DNA from: Marinobacter sp. F3R11
Lineage (GTDB): Bacteria; Pseudomonadota; Gammaproteobacteria; Pseudomonadales; Oleiphilaceae
Assembly: GCF_003318275.1 (NCBI RefSeq)
Contig: NZ_QOCH01000015.1
Coordinates: 1,149,677-1,213,676, forward strand
DNA length: 64,000 bases
Reading direction: 5' to 3'
The notes below the pieces were generated by a model that saw nothing but the letters and a program-made list of their open reading frames with translations, ran no database searches and was not told the origin of the DNA. Position 1 is the first letter of the stretch, and every line of letters begins with the position of its first letter. Made by a program: the position numbers and the translations under genes. Below, piece by piece: positions 45,101-53,405 of the stretch.

Positions 45101-48100
45101 ATCAAGGAGTCCCGCAGCCAGAATTTGCGGGCAGACCGCGATGTGCTATCGCTGATTGAACGGGCCTGTAACTTCCTGACACAAGGCTTGGCACAGCTTC
45201 GCAAAGATCCTCAGGCGTCCCTGCCTGGTACTGATGCGTTCCTGGAAAAACTGCAACTCGTTTCAGACGACAGGCTTCGCACATACAGCAAAGAGCCAAG
45301 CCCAGAAGGCGAGCAGCCAGCGCCATCACAGCTGGTGCAATTGTTCCTGAACGAAGGCCTGGACGTTGTTCTGAACGCAGATCCTATTCTCGATCAGTGG
45401 TCAGATAACCCACAGGACACTGCATCACTCAACCGGCTCAACACTGAACTGACGCGGCTTACCAATGCCGCCGCCGACGCTGGCCTGCCGGACGTTGCAG
45501 CGCTGTCAGAAGCCCTGCAGGAAGTCTACGAAGCAACCATCGCCGGTAATGCAGTACCGGATGCACAATTCTTCCCGACCGTTCGCAGGGGCCACGAGCA
45601 TCTGATCAATATGATGGATCAGGTTGCAGCAGGGTTAGCGATCACACCGGGAGACGAACTGGTTGCCGAACTGGAAGCACTTGCCCAGTCCATCGCCAGT
45701 CGGGAGCCTCAGGAATCCAGTGATTTTGATCAGGCCTTTACTGAAGACCTGGAAGAGATTGATCTCAGCTTTGACCTGGATGAACTGGAAACACTTGGCT
45801 CAGAACAGGGTGACGCCAGCCAGCAGTCGCCCTCCGACCTGCCTTTACCAGAAACATCTGAAGATAATCTGGATGAGGAACTCGCCGAAATATTCCTCGA
45901 TGAGGCACGCGACCTTATCGACAGCACCGGCGAGGCACTGCAGATCTGGAGCACTTCAACCGGCAATCTGGATATCCTGCGCCTGCTTCAGCGAGACCTG
46001 CATACGCTCAAAGGTGGAGCACGCCTGGCAGATATTCCGTCGGTGGGCGATCTTTCTCACGAACTTGAAAACCTGTTTGAAGGGCTGACCGAACAGCGGC
46101 TATCGGTAAGCGACGAGCTGTCGGACCTGCTTTTCCGTTGTCATGACCGCTTGGCCGGCATGGTTGAAAGCATGCAAGCGAAGGAGCTTCCACGACCTGC
46201 CCCGGATCTTATCAGCGAAATCCGGGCCTACGTGGACTCCTCAAGCGGCTCACGGCTGGTCACTGATGTAACCGTATCGGAAGAGCAGGATAAGGCCACA
46301 TCCGATGAAGCCCCGCTCCCGGTTCCGGAGCCTGAGGAAGTTGACGAGGCCAAAACCAGCGATCACGCAACCTACCTCTCGCACATGGACCCTGAGCTGA
46401 TCGGGATCTTCCTCGAAGAGGCCTATGACCTGATCAACTCAACAGGCAGTGCATTGCACACCTGGAGTGAAGATCCGTCCAATCATGCAATTGCCGCAGA
46501 GCTCCAGCGAGACGTACACACCCTCAAAGGTGGCGCGCGGATGGCCGGCGTCGAGGCCATTGGTGACCTGACTCACGTACTTGAAGATCTCTTCGAGCGA
46601 GTAGCTGAGCGCGACCTTGAACCCAGCAGCGCAATGAATGAGCTGTTGTTCGCCTGCCACGACCGGCTGGCCCAGATGGTTGAACAGGTTGCCACCCAGA
46701 AACCCTGCCCCCCCGCCAATGAACTGGTGGATCAGGTTGAAGCAATTCTCCGTGGCGAATCAATACCACCGGTCGCAGAAGCAACTGAAACTGAAATAGC
46801 CGAAGCCGAAGCCGAAGACGCAGAAGCAGAAGCAGAAGCAGAAGCAGAAGCAGATATTACCCCACCACTTCCGGAAGTTATCCAGGAAGAGGACAGCGAT
46901 GACGAGCTGGTGAGCATCTTCCTGGATGAAGCTCACGAGATCCATGATGTTATCAGCGAATGCCTCGACCAGTGGCGCGAAGACCCGCAGGCTATGGAAG
47001 GTGTCGCACAGTTACAACAGGAACTGCATGCGCTCAAGGGTGGCGCACGGCTGTCCGATTTCGACCCCATCGCGGATCTCGCGGAAGCCTGGTCGGGCGC
47101 ACTCGACACGCTGATGTCCAACCCCGCCAATCAGAAGCTTCTGCTGGCACTCAGCGACCGCGGGTTTGCAAACCTGGCCCAGATGTTCAGTACACTGGAG
47201 CAAGGTAGCGATCCTGTAGCGGACGCTGAACTTCTTGCTGCCTTCAGCGGCGTACAACAACCTGACAGCATTCCCGGAGAACGCCCGCAAGAGCAGGCAA
47301 AAGAGGCAGACCAGGAAGCAGTGGATCCGGAAATCCTGGAGATATTCCTGGAAGAAGCCGGCGAAATCATGGATCAGCTGGACCAGCTTCTTGATGACTG
47401 GCGCAAAGATCCGGGCAGCAGCCGCTTCAATCACGAAGCGCAACGCGCTTTGCATACGCTCAAGGGCGGCGCCCGTTTATCGAAGCTATCGGTGCTGGGC
47501 GATAAAGCTCACAGTTTTGAAGCCCGCCTTATCGAATTGGGCGACAAGGCACCGGATGATGCCCAGTGGCAGGCCATCACCGAAGCCCACGACGACATCA
47601 TTGCCCTGGTGGCAGAGGTGCGCAATGGTTTCAAATCCGATGACACACAACAGGAAACCCTGAGCGAAGTTCCGCCAGCGGTTGAGGAATCGCCGCAGCC
47701 GGAGATATCCGGTGATGAGAACGCGCCAGATACTCAGGCAGAGCCTGCGGCTAAACCTGTACAGGCAAAAGCGCCGGCAAAAGCAAGAAACAAAGGCCCA
47801 GAGATACACCGCCCTGCGGCACAAGAGACCATCCGGGTATCTGCTCCTCTGCTGGATGACCTGGTCAACCTTGCGGGTGAGACCAGTATTACCCGTGGTC
47901 GACTGGAACAGCAAAGCAGCGATTTTGGCCAGACCCTGGACGAGATGGCCGCGACCATTGAGCGTTTACGCGAACAGCTGCGTCGGATGGAAATCGAGAC
48001 AGAGACCCAGATCCTGTTCAGTGCCGAAAAAGAGCACGGACCCGACTATGGCGACGCCTTCGACCCGCTCGAAATGGACCGGTACTCCTCTATACAGCAG

Positions 48101-49654
48101 CTATCCCGGGCTTTGACCGAATCCTCTTCGGACCTTGCAGACTTGCGCGAGACGCTTTCTGACAGGGTCAGGGATACGGAAACCCTGCTGGTGCAGCAGT
48201 CCCGCATCAATACGGAACTCCAGGAAGGTCTGATGAAGACCCGAATGATTCCGTTCTCCTCCATGGTGCCGCGTCTACGACGGATTGTTCGCCAGATAAG
48301 TAACGAGCTGGGCAAGAAAGTAGAGTTTGATGTACGCAATGCTGAAGGCGAAATGGATCGCAACATTCTGGAGCGCATGATCGCGCCACTGGAGCACATG
48401 TTGCGCAACGCTGTCGATCACGGCATTGAAAGCCCCGCTGAACGCCTGAAAAATGGTAAGCCCGAAACCGGTGAAGTGACCCTGTCACTTGTCCGTGAAG
48501 GTGGCGATGTGGTTCTGCGCATGATGGACGACGGCGCAGGCATACCATCTGAAGTCATCCGTGACAAAGCGATCCGGCAAGGCCTGCTGCAAAAAGAAGA
48601 AGATCTCTCTGAGCGGGAAATCCTCCAGTTTATTCTGCAACCGGGGTTCTCAACCGCGCAACAGGTTACTCAGATTTCCGGTCGTGGCGTTGGTATGGAT
48701 GTGGTGGCCACCGAGATCAAACAGCTCGGCGGAAGCCTGGATATAGAATCGCAGGTTGGCCGAGGCACCATGTTCACCGTACGGCTGCCGTTTACCGTCT
48801 CGGTAAACCGTGCCCTGATGGTATCCACGGGTGAAGACTTCTATGCAATCCCACTCAATACAATTGAAGGTATTGTCCGGGTCAGCACCTACGAACTTGA
48901 GGAATACTACAAGCCAGACGCACCGCTTTACGAATACGCTGGCCAGGAATATCGTCTGCAATACCTCGGTAGTCTGCTGAACAGCGACCATCAACCGAAG
49001 TTACAGGGCCAGGCACTGCCGTTGCCGGTAATCCTGGTTCGCGGCGCTGACCAGCCCATGGCATTGCAAGTGGACAACCTGATGGGCAGCCGGGAAATTG
49101 TTGTTAAATCCCTTGGCCCGCAGTTCAGTAGTGTCCGTGGCGTATCCGGTGCAACCATTCTTGGTGATGGTAATGTGGTAGTGATCCTCGATCTGCCAGC
49201 GATGATCCGTTCCGACATATTGTCTGAACGCCAGCGTCTGGCCGATCTGGAAAAAACACGGGAATCTGCTCGCTACGAAGAGCGCGCCACCGTTGTGATG
49301 GTAGTGGACGATTCTGTTACCGTCCGGAAAGTTACCTCACGCTTGCTGGAACGTAATGGCATGGAGGTAATCACCGCCAAAGACGGCCTGGATGCAGTTG
49401 CGCAATTGCAGGATCATAAGCCGGACATCATGCTGCTGGATATCGAAATGCCACGTATGGACGGTTTTGAAGTGGCCAGTTTTGTGCGACACGACGACAC
49501 TCTGCGTGATATGCCTATCTGTATGATTACGTCACGTACCGGTGAAAAACACCGTGAGCGGGCACTGTCTATTGGCGTAAATGAATACCTCGGCAAGCCG
49601 TTCCAGGAGACTGAATTGCTGAAGACAATCGAACGGCTAACCGGTAAGCAGTGA
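42146..49654 (+). CDS. chpA: hybrid chemotaxis histidine kinase ChpA
   Basis: Giant CheA-type kinase of 2502 residues controlling type IV pili. Seven canonical Hpt motifs (HTLKG or HALKG) place phosphoacceptor His at 641, 806, 961, 1286, 1458, 1628 and 1770. Two divergent ones are at H49 (LHQVHGTLKMV) and H483 (LLHSIRGGLSLV), and a degenerate one lacks His near residue 1110 (LNTELTRLTNAA). Then come the CheA core with N-box MLRNAVDHGIE (about 2085), DDGAGIPSEVI and GRGVGMDVV, a CheW-like domain, and a C-terminal receiver with D2432 in LLDIEMPRMDG. ATG has AGAGG upstream. Slightly longer than P. aeruginosa ChpA, which has eight phosphotransfer sites (six Hpt, one Ser, one Thr). Confidence 0.97.
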   Translation: MGNHHDSIALDWVRGEIQDTLTQGQHALEAYVENRDDSARLRFCLNYLHQVHGTLKMVELYGAALLTEEMEKLTQAVLDNSVNSVDEAVNVLMQSILQLPQYLEHLDSSQDDFPMVLLPLLNDLRAARGEPLLSDTSLFKPDMGPSRMRVAGSVSQRLQDPKVLGHIRKLRQMYQFALAGIVREEDLSAQFAYLQKVIHRLIRLCQQTPRGELWKAAAAFVETLEARANPVNAAVKSLLRDLDSEIRRLIDEHGNILAQPAPDALLKHLLYYVARANDLDSDKVRDLRSRYQLEQALPSEGDVDAARTRVSGPGREAIHSVVSALNEELAKLKDQLDLFVRSEVRQNNELEDLLPGLVQVGNTLAVLGLGIPRKVITEQIELIEKVSAQSELVDDGTLMDIAGALLYVEASLASLDNDRQPELSGNNGDNLPSSKGFRELGEASSALLRESRNTLEQVKSAVINFIASQWDTREIEHVPGLLHSIRGGLSLVPLERVSTMLASAERYISDVLLSDKHVPDWKQLDTLADAITSIEYYLERLDEGISDNEDILKIAEESLASLGFPVGEEPTWDKEPAQDDIPVVEQTEVKTSDEDLLDDEILGVFVEEAEEVLQTIEEFYPRLRQDHDDRQALTEVRRAFHTLKGSGRLVGANSLGELAWSVENLLNRVIDQTIKPNDELFALIDEANARIPSLIQEFREGQVGGDVSSLIDRAESMATTRRSESEEASASAPEDVSPEAAPEEIPVPLVAEANDNQQDDLIDDEILEIFIEEAGEVLDTIREYLPMLLRQHDDRSALSEVRRAFHTLKGSGRMVGAQVVGELAWSIENMLNRVIDGSIFMNDDIANLLDEATGILPALVSDFERKQPPSVDPEGLQARATALSNGEIPETSSMPISGEEAAPSIGVMDEPDTDDGGVDPVLLDIFESETETHLQTLNEFLASAGDKVSVSYTDGLSRALHTLKGSAHTAGITPIAAVIAPLEHFIKESRSQNLRADRDVLSLIERACNFLTQGLAQLRKDPQASLPGTDAFLEKLQLVSDDRLRTYSKEPSPEGEQPAPSQLVQLFLNEGLDVVLNADPILDQWSDNPQDTASLNRLNTELTRLTNAAADAGLPDVAALSEALQEVYEATIAGNAVPDAQFFPTVRRGHEHLINMMDQVAAGLAITPGDELVAELEALAQSIASREPQESSDFDQAFTEDLEEIDLSFDLDELETLGSEQGDASQQSPSDLPLPETSEDNLDEELAEIFLDEARDLIDSTGEALQIWSTSTGNLDILRLLQRDLHTLKGGARLADIPSVGDLSHELENLFEGLTEQRLSVSDELSDLLFRCHDRLAGMVESMQAKELPRPAPDLISEIRAYVDSSSGSRLVTDVTVSEEQDKATSDEAPLPVPEPEEVDEAKTSDHATYLSHMDPELIGIFLEEAYDLINSTGSALHTWSEDPSNHAIAAELQRDVHTLKGGARMAGVEAIGDLTHVLEDLFERVAERDLEPSSAMNELLFACHDRLAQMVEQVATQKPCPPANELVDQVEAILRGESIPPVAEATETEIAEAEAEDAEAEAEAEAEADITPPLPEVIQEEDSDDELVSIFLDEAHEIHDVISECLDQWREDPQAMEGVAQLQQELHALKGGARLSDFDPIADLAEAWSGALDTLMSNPANQKLLLALSDRGFANLAQMFSTLEQGSDPVADAELLAAFSGVQQPDSIPGERPQEQAKEADQEAVDPEILEIFLEEAGEIMDQLDQLLDDWRKDPGSSRFNHEAQRALHTLKGGARLSKLSVLGDKAHSFEARLIELGDKAPDDAQWQAITEAHDDIIALVAEVRNGFKSDDTQQETLSEVPPAVEESPQPEISGDENAPDTQAEPAAKPVQAKAPAKARNKGPEIHRPAAQETIRVSAPLLDDLVNLAGETSITRGRLEQQSSDFGQTLDEMAATIERLREQLRRMEIETETQILFSAEKEHGPDYGDAFDPLEMDRYSSIQQLSRALTESSSDLADLRETLSDRVRDTETLLVQQSRINTELQEGLMKTRMIPFSSMVPRLRRIVRQISNELGKKVEFDVRNAEGEMDRNILERMIAPLEHMLRNAVDHGIESPAERLKNGKPETGEVTLSLVREGGDVVLRMMDDGAGIPSEVIRDKAIRQGLLQKEEDLSEREILQFILQPGFSTAQQVTQISGRGVGMDVVATEIKQLGGSLDIESQVGRGTMFTVRLPFTVSVNRALMVSTGEDFYAIPLNTIEGIVRVSTYELEEYYKPDAPLYEYAGQEYRLQYLGSLLNSDHQPKLQGQALPLPVILVRGADQPMALQVDNLMGSREIVVKSLGPQFSSVRGVSGATILGDGNVVVILDLPAMIRSDILSERQRLADLEKTRESARYEERATVVMVVDDSVTVRKVTSRLLERNGMEVITAKDGLDAVAQLQDHKPDIMLLDIEMPRMDGFEVASFVRHDDTLRDMPICMITSRTGEKHRERALSIGVNEYLGKPFQETELLKTIERLTGKQ
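46820..46852 (+). repeat. in-frame GCAGAA hexanucleotide repeat in chpA
   Basis: Five and a half tandem GCAGAA units encoding (Ala-Glu)n at about residues 1559-1569 of ChpA, preceded by degenerate GCCGAA units from 46799. It lies in the linker between the fifth and sixth canonical Hpt domains. Gain or loss of a unit keeps the reading frame. Confidence 0.85.
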
Positions 49655-50706
49655 TGACCGGCCATAACGGTCGGGCTCAGGTTGGTATTGTGTCGGATAT
49701 TCTCCTGCAGAGGCATCGTCTGCAGGCGACGACTACGAAGTTCGGCCTTGAGGTCTGCTTTACCGGGGATCCCGAAAGGCTTCAGAGACAGTCAGGGTTC
49801 CCGGAAGCAGGTTTATGGCTGGTTTCGCTGGAAGATGAAGCGGACCATCCGACTCTGTTCGATTACCTGCTGGAGAATACAGAGGCGCCCGTCCTGTTCG
49901 GTCTCGATCAGGCCCCGTCCTCAGGCAGTACCGAGTATTTCCGCTGGGAGCGCAGGCTGCTGGGCAAGCTGGAGCAAGAGCTGGGAGAGTTTGCGCAACT
50001 GGACTCCAAAGACAGTCTTGAAGAGCTTGCGGAACAACCTGCTAAAATCGATGGGGCGCCCGTGCTTCCACAGTGGCTGCCCGCCGCTGAACCTGGCTCT
50101 GTGGCTGAGGATGTCTGGGTACTATGCGCCTCTTTGGGCGGACCTGCAGCGGTTAAGGCGTTTCTGGATAACCTTCCTCCAGGCTTGCCTGTAGGGTTTA
50201 TTTACGCCCAGCATATTGATGGTCATTTTACAGAAGTACTTACCCGTGTACTTGGCCGTCATGCCCATTACAAACTGCGGCATGCTGAAGAAAATTACCG
50301 GGTGAAAAACGGCGACGTAGTAATGATGCCGGTTGAAAACGAATGGAAATTTGACAACACCGGGGTACTTACCAAACTGGACACCCCATGGCCCGGGCCT
50401 TACGGCCCTTCCATTGATCAGGTATTGCTCAATACGGCAGATCATTATGGGGCCCACTGCCATGCGATCATGTTTTCCGGAATGGGTGCCGACGGCGTGA
50501 CGGCCGCGCCATTACTCAAAGCCTATGGTAGCCGGATCTGGGTTCAGGAAAGTTCCAGTTGTGGTAACAGCTCCATGCCCGATTCTGTAGCCGCCACGGG
50601 CTGTTCCGGTTTTTGCGGCACTCCCGAACAACTGGCCCGGGAACTGGTCAAAACTATTGAAAAATCCTGTCTGCTCAAAGGCAGGCAGAAACGGGATACC
50701 GTCTGA
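49654..50706 (+). CDS. chpB: CheB-type methylesterase ChpB
   Basis: Removes methyl groups from PilJ. About 350 residues. The C-terminal methylesterase domain has catalytic Ser in LCASLGGPAAV (about residue 160), His in YAQHIDGHFTEV (about 187) and Asp in MFSGMGADGV (about 278). The N-terminal 110 residues resemble a receiver fold but lack the acidic pair and the phosphoacceptor Asp, so activity is probably not controlled by phosphorylation in the CheB manner. Start ATG 49654 overlaps the chpA stop (TGATG); a GTG one codon earlier is also possible. Confidence 0.93.
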   Translation: MTGHNGRAQVGIVSDILLQRHRLQATTTKFGLEVCFTGDPERLQRQSGFPEAGLWLVSLEDEADHPTLFDYLLENTEAPVLFGLDQAPSSGSTEYFRWERRLLGKLEQELGEFAQLDSKDSLEELAEQPAKIDGAPVLPQWLPAAEPGSVAEDVWVLCASLGGPAAVKAFLDNLPPGLPVGFIYAQHIDGHFTEVLTRVLGRHAHYKLRHAEENYRVKNGDVVMMPVENEWKFDNTGVLTKLDTPWPGPYGPSIDQVLLNTADHYGAHCHAIMFSGMGADGVTAAPLLKAYGSRIWVQESSSCGNSSMPDSVAATGCSGFCGTPEQLARELVKTIEKSCLLKGRQKRDTV

Positions 50707-50717
50707 GGACACAAGCA

Positions 50718-51179
50718 ATGAAAGACAACAGCCAGACTCTCTCCTGCGTTATGATCCCCGTAAGCAGGCGGCAGCTTATTCTCCCCAACGTATCCATCGC
50801 CGAGGTAGTGGACTATGCCAGTAGTGACGCAGGCGTCGGTGCGCCGGATTGGCTGGCTGGCCGGCTGGAGTGGCGGGGATTAAATCTGCCGGTTATCTCC
50901 TACGATGCAGCCAACGGTGGAAATCTGACAGTACCTGGTGAAAATCGCGGGCGGATTATTGTGCTGAACACCATCAGCGAGAATAGCAAAAAGCTTCGTT
51001 TTATAGCTTTGATTACCCAGGGCATTCCCAGCCAGGTTCGCATTAACGAACAGCAGATTAAGCCTCTGGATGGTGAAAAAGGTCCTGCCGATCTTATGCA
51101 GATCGATGTTGACGGTGAAGCCGCCTGGATTCCTGACCTGGATTACCTTGAATCTCTTGCCAGTGAAGCACTGGTGTAG
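50718..51179 (+). CDS. chpC: CheW-like adaptor ChpC
   Basis: Second CheW-type adaptor of the Pil-Chp system, 153 residues, thought to connect other receptors to ChpA. Recognisable by QTLSCVMIPVSRRQLILPNV, WRGLNLPVISYD and the position directly after chpB, as in P. aeruginosa. GAGGAC about ten bases before the ATG. Last gene of the operon; no terminator is apparent before zur. Confidence 0.88.
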   Translation: MKDNSQTLSCVMIPVSRRQLILPNVSIAEVVDYASSDAGVGAPDWLAGRLEWRGLNLPVISYDAANGGNLTVPGENRGRIIVLNTISENSKKLRFIALITQGIPSQVRINEQQIKPLDGEKGPADLMQIDVDGEAAWIPDLDYLESLASEALV

Positions 51180-51250
51180 CTGTAGAATCAGGAACTGCAA
51201 AGTGGCAGACACTCGGGTTATTCACCGGCCCCGTGGCATGAGGATCCTTG

Positions 51251-51273
51251 CGAATGTTATAATGTTGCAAACC
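51251..51273 (+). promoter_or_regulatory. putative Zur operator over the zur promoter -10
   Basis: CGAATGTTATAATGTTGCAAA resembles the gammaproteobacterial Zur box (GAAATGTTATANTATAACATTTC) well in the left half, less in the right. It includes TATAAT at 51258-51263, a likely -10, so zinc-bound Zur would block the promoter of zur-znuC-znuB. It stands 17-40 bases before the zur ATG. Confidence 0.5.
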
Positions 51274-51289
51274 TAGCAGGATCCCGACC

Positions 51290-51781
51290 ATGTCCGCCAG
51301 CGCACTCCCATACCGTCCCCATAACCACGATACCTGTGTCAGCGACGCTCTGGCCGATGCCAGGGAAATCTGTCAGCAGAAAAATGTCCGTCTGACCGCC
51401 ACCCGTGAGCGGGTGCTTGAGTTGATCTGGCAATCCCACAAGCCCCTCGGGGCCTATGATGTGCTCGCGGAGCTTGCCTCCGAAGGCCATAACGCCGCGC
51501 CACCAACAGTTTACCGGGCACTGGATTTCCTGCAGCAGCATGGGCTGGTTCACCGTATAGCCTCGCTTAACGCGTTTACCGGTTGCGCCCACACGGGTGA
51601 AAAGCACACAGGCATGTTTCTTATCTGCCGTGCCTGCGGCAATGTTCTTGAACTGACGGACACGCATGTTTCCACAGCGATCCACAATGCTGCTGACGCA
51701 GAAGCATTCCGCGTCGAAAATATAACCCTTGAGGTGTCAGGCCTCTGCCCCCGCTGCCTGGCGGAAAAAAACCATGAGTGA
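51290..51781 (+). CDS. zur: zinc uptake regulator Zur (Fur family)
   Basis: Zinc-responsive repressor of 163 residues. It has the Fur winged helix (VRLTATRERVLELIWQSHKP, APPTVYRALDFLQQHGLVHR), a His-rich N-terminal segment, and structural zinc Cys pairs CRACG and CPRC; it lacks the HHDH motif typical of Fur, and linkage to znuCB supports Zur. Overlaps znuC by eight bases. Confidence 0.93.
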   Translation: MSASALPYRPHNHDTCVSDALADAREICQQKNVRLTATRERVLELIWQSHKPLGAYDVLAELASEGHNAAPPTVYRALDFLQQHGLVHRIASLNAFTGCAHTGEKHTGMFLICRACGNVLELTDTHVSTAIHNAADAEAFRVENITLEVSGLCPRCLAEKNHE

Positions 51782-52574
51782 AACCCTGGTTGCCATCGAC
51801 AACCTTACTGTCCGGTTTGGCGACCGGACGGTTGTTGACGGGGTAAACCTGTCACTCCACCGTGGCGATATCATAACGATCATCGGGCCCAACGGCGCGG
51901 GCAAAACTACCCTGATCAAAGCCATTCTGGGTATACAGCCGGTAACCAGTGGCCATATCACGCTCTCAAAAGGCCTGGTGACAGGTTATGTGCCCCAGCA
52001 CCTTAGCCTGGAGCCTACTCTGCCTCTCACCGTTAAACGCTTTATGCTGCTCAGCGGTCGATCTCTGGCAGATTGCGAGTCTGCATTGGCAAGAACGGGG
52101 GTCAGCCATCTGCTTAATGCTTCCGTACATCACCTGTCCGGGGGTGAACAGCAACGCCTGCTGCTGGCACGCGCACTGGTCCGGAAACCGGACCTTCTGG
52201 TCCTCGACGAGCCCGCACAGGGTGTTGATATCAACGGCCAGGCTGCACTTTACGACCTGATCCGCCAGTTAAGAGATGAGCTGAACTGTGGCGTTATCAT
52301 GATCTCCCACGATCTGCACCTGGTCATGGCTGCCACCGACAAGGTTATCTGCCTGAACCAGCACGTATGCTGCAGTGGACACCCTGCGGATGTTTCCCAC
52401 GACCCTGCTTTTATCGAAACCTTCGGGCAGCCTGTGGCCGAGTCTCTGGCTGTATATCACCACCATCACAATCATAGCCATGACCTTCATGGCAACGTAG
52501 TTGGTAGCGGCAAACCTGGCCAGGACCAGATGTGTGAACTCAGTCATGACAGGTGTCATCATGAGCATCATTGA
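51774..52574 (+). CDS. znuC: zinc ABC transporter ATP-binding protein ZnuC
   Basis: ATPase of the high-affinity zinc importer, about 266 residues. Walker A GPNGAGKTTLIK, signature HLSGGEQQRLLLARAL, Walker B LLVLDEPAQGVD. The C-terminal tail is strikingly His-rich (YHHHHNHSHDLH, and RCHHEHH at the very end), which may bind zinc; ZnuC proteins often have some His here. Start ATG 51774 (MSETLVAIDN) overlaps zur; the frame to 51729 is inside zur. Confidence 0.95.
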   Translation: MSETLVAIDNLTVRFGDRTVVDGVNLSLHRGDIITIIGPNGAGKTTLIKAILGIQPVTSGHITLSKGLVTGYVPQHLSLEPTLPLTVKRFMLLSGRSLADCESALARTGVSHLLNASVHHLSGGEQQRLLLARALVRKPDLLVLDEPAQGVDINGQAALYDLIRQLRDELNCGVIMISHDLHLVMAATDKVICLNQHVCCSGHPADVSHDPAFIETFGQPVAESLAVYHHHHNHSHDLHGNVVGSGKPGQDQMCELSHDRCHHEHH

Positions 52575-53385
52575 TGCCGTACTGAACGATTTTTTCTGGC
52601 GTGCCCTTGTCGGTGGACTGGGTGTTGCTTTGGTTGCCGGACCATTAGGCTGTTTCGTGGTCTGGCGGAGAATGGCATATTTCGGCGATACCCTGGCCCA
52701 TTCGGCTCTGCTGGGCATAGCCCTGAGTTTTCTGATCAGTGTCCCGCTCAATCTTGGGGTGATCATTACCAGCCTTATTCTGGCCATTGCCCTGATGTCT
52801 TTTTCCCGCAATAAAACCCTCGCCACCGACACTTTGCTGGGTATTCTTGCTCACAGCGCTTTAGCCATAGGTCTGGTAGCACTCAGTTTTATGCCGGAAG
52901 TCCGGGTTGACCTGACCGGCCTGCTGTTTGGTGATCTTCTGGCCATGACTCGCAACGATTTGCTGTGGATCTATGGCGGGGCGGTTTTGGTCCTGACGCT
53001 CCTGATCTCACTTTGGCGTGCTCTGCTAATGAGCACGATCCACGAAGAGCTGGCACGGGTTGAGGGCGTGCATGTTGAGCGCCTGCGCCTGCTATTGATG
53101 CTGATGTTTGCTCTTGTTATTGCCGTTGCCATGAAGATGGTCGGCGTCTTACTGATTACCGCACTACTGATCATCCCTGCAGCCACGGCACGCCGGTTGG
53201 CAAAAACCCCGGAGCAAATGGCAATGCTGGCGATCATGTTCGGTTTTTTTGCAGTAGCAGGAGGGCTGGGCCTATCGTGGCACATGGATACACCGGCCGG
53301 TCCATCCGTCGTGGTAACCGCGTTCATTACTTTTCTTGTTGTCTATGGCGCCGCGGGAATATTTTCAGCCCGGAGTACTACCTGA
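52561..53385 (+). CDS. znuB: zinc ABC transporter permease ZnuB
   Basis: Membrane permease of about 274 residues with around eight hydrophobic helices (LVGGLGVALVAGPLGCFVVW; IAVAMKMVGVLLITALLIIP and others), of the ABC-3 family. Start ATG 52561 (MSIIDAVLNDFFWRA) has AGG eight bases upstream and overlaps znuC by 14 bases. The periplasmic binding protein ZnuA is not adjacent. Confidence 0.95.
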   Translation: MSIIDAVLNDFFWRALVGGLGVALVAGPLGCFVVWRRMAYFGDTLAHSALLGIALSFLISVPLNLGVIITSLILAIALMSFSRNKTLATDTLLGILAHSALAIGLVALSFMPEVRVDLTGLLFGDLLAMTRNDLLWIYGGAVLVLTLLISLWRALLMSTIHEELARVEGVHVERLRLLLMLMFALVIAVAMKMVGVLLITALLIIPAATARRLAKTPEQMAMLAIMFGFFAVAGGLGLSWHMDTPAGPSVVVTAFITFLVVYGAAGIFSARSTT

Positions 53386-53405
53386 GAGCTGCAAAGTTCC
53401 GGCGG

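Noticed and set aside
46799-46856. GCAGAA repeat as a phase-variation switch
   Set aside because: Units are six bases, so loss or gain cannot shift the frame; it can only change linker length.
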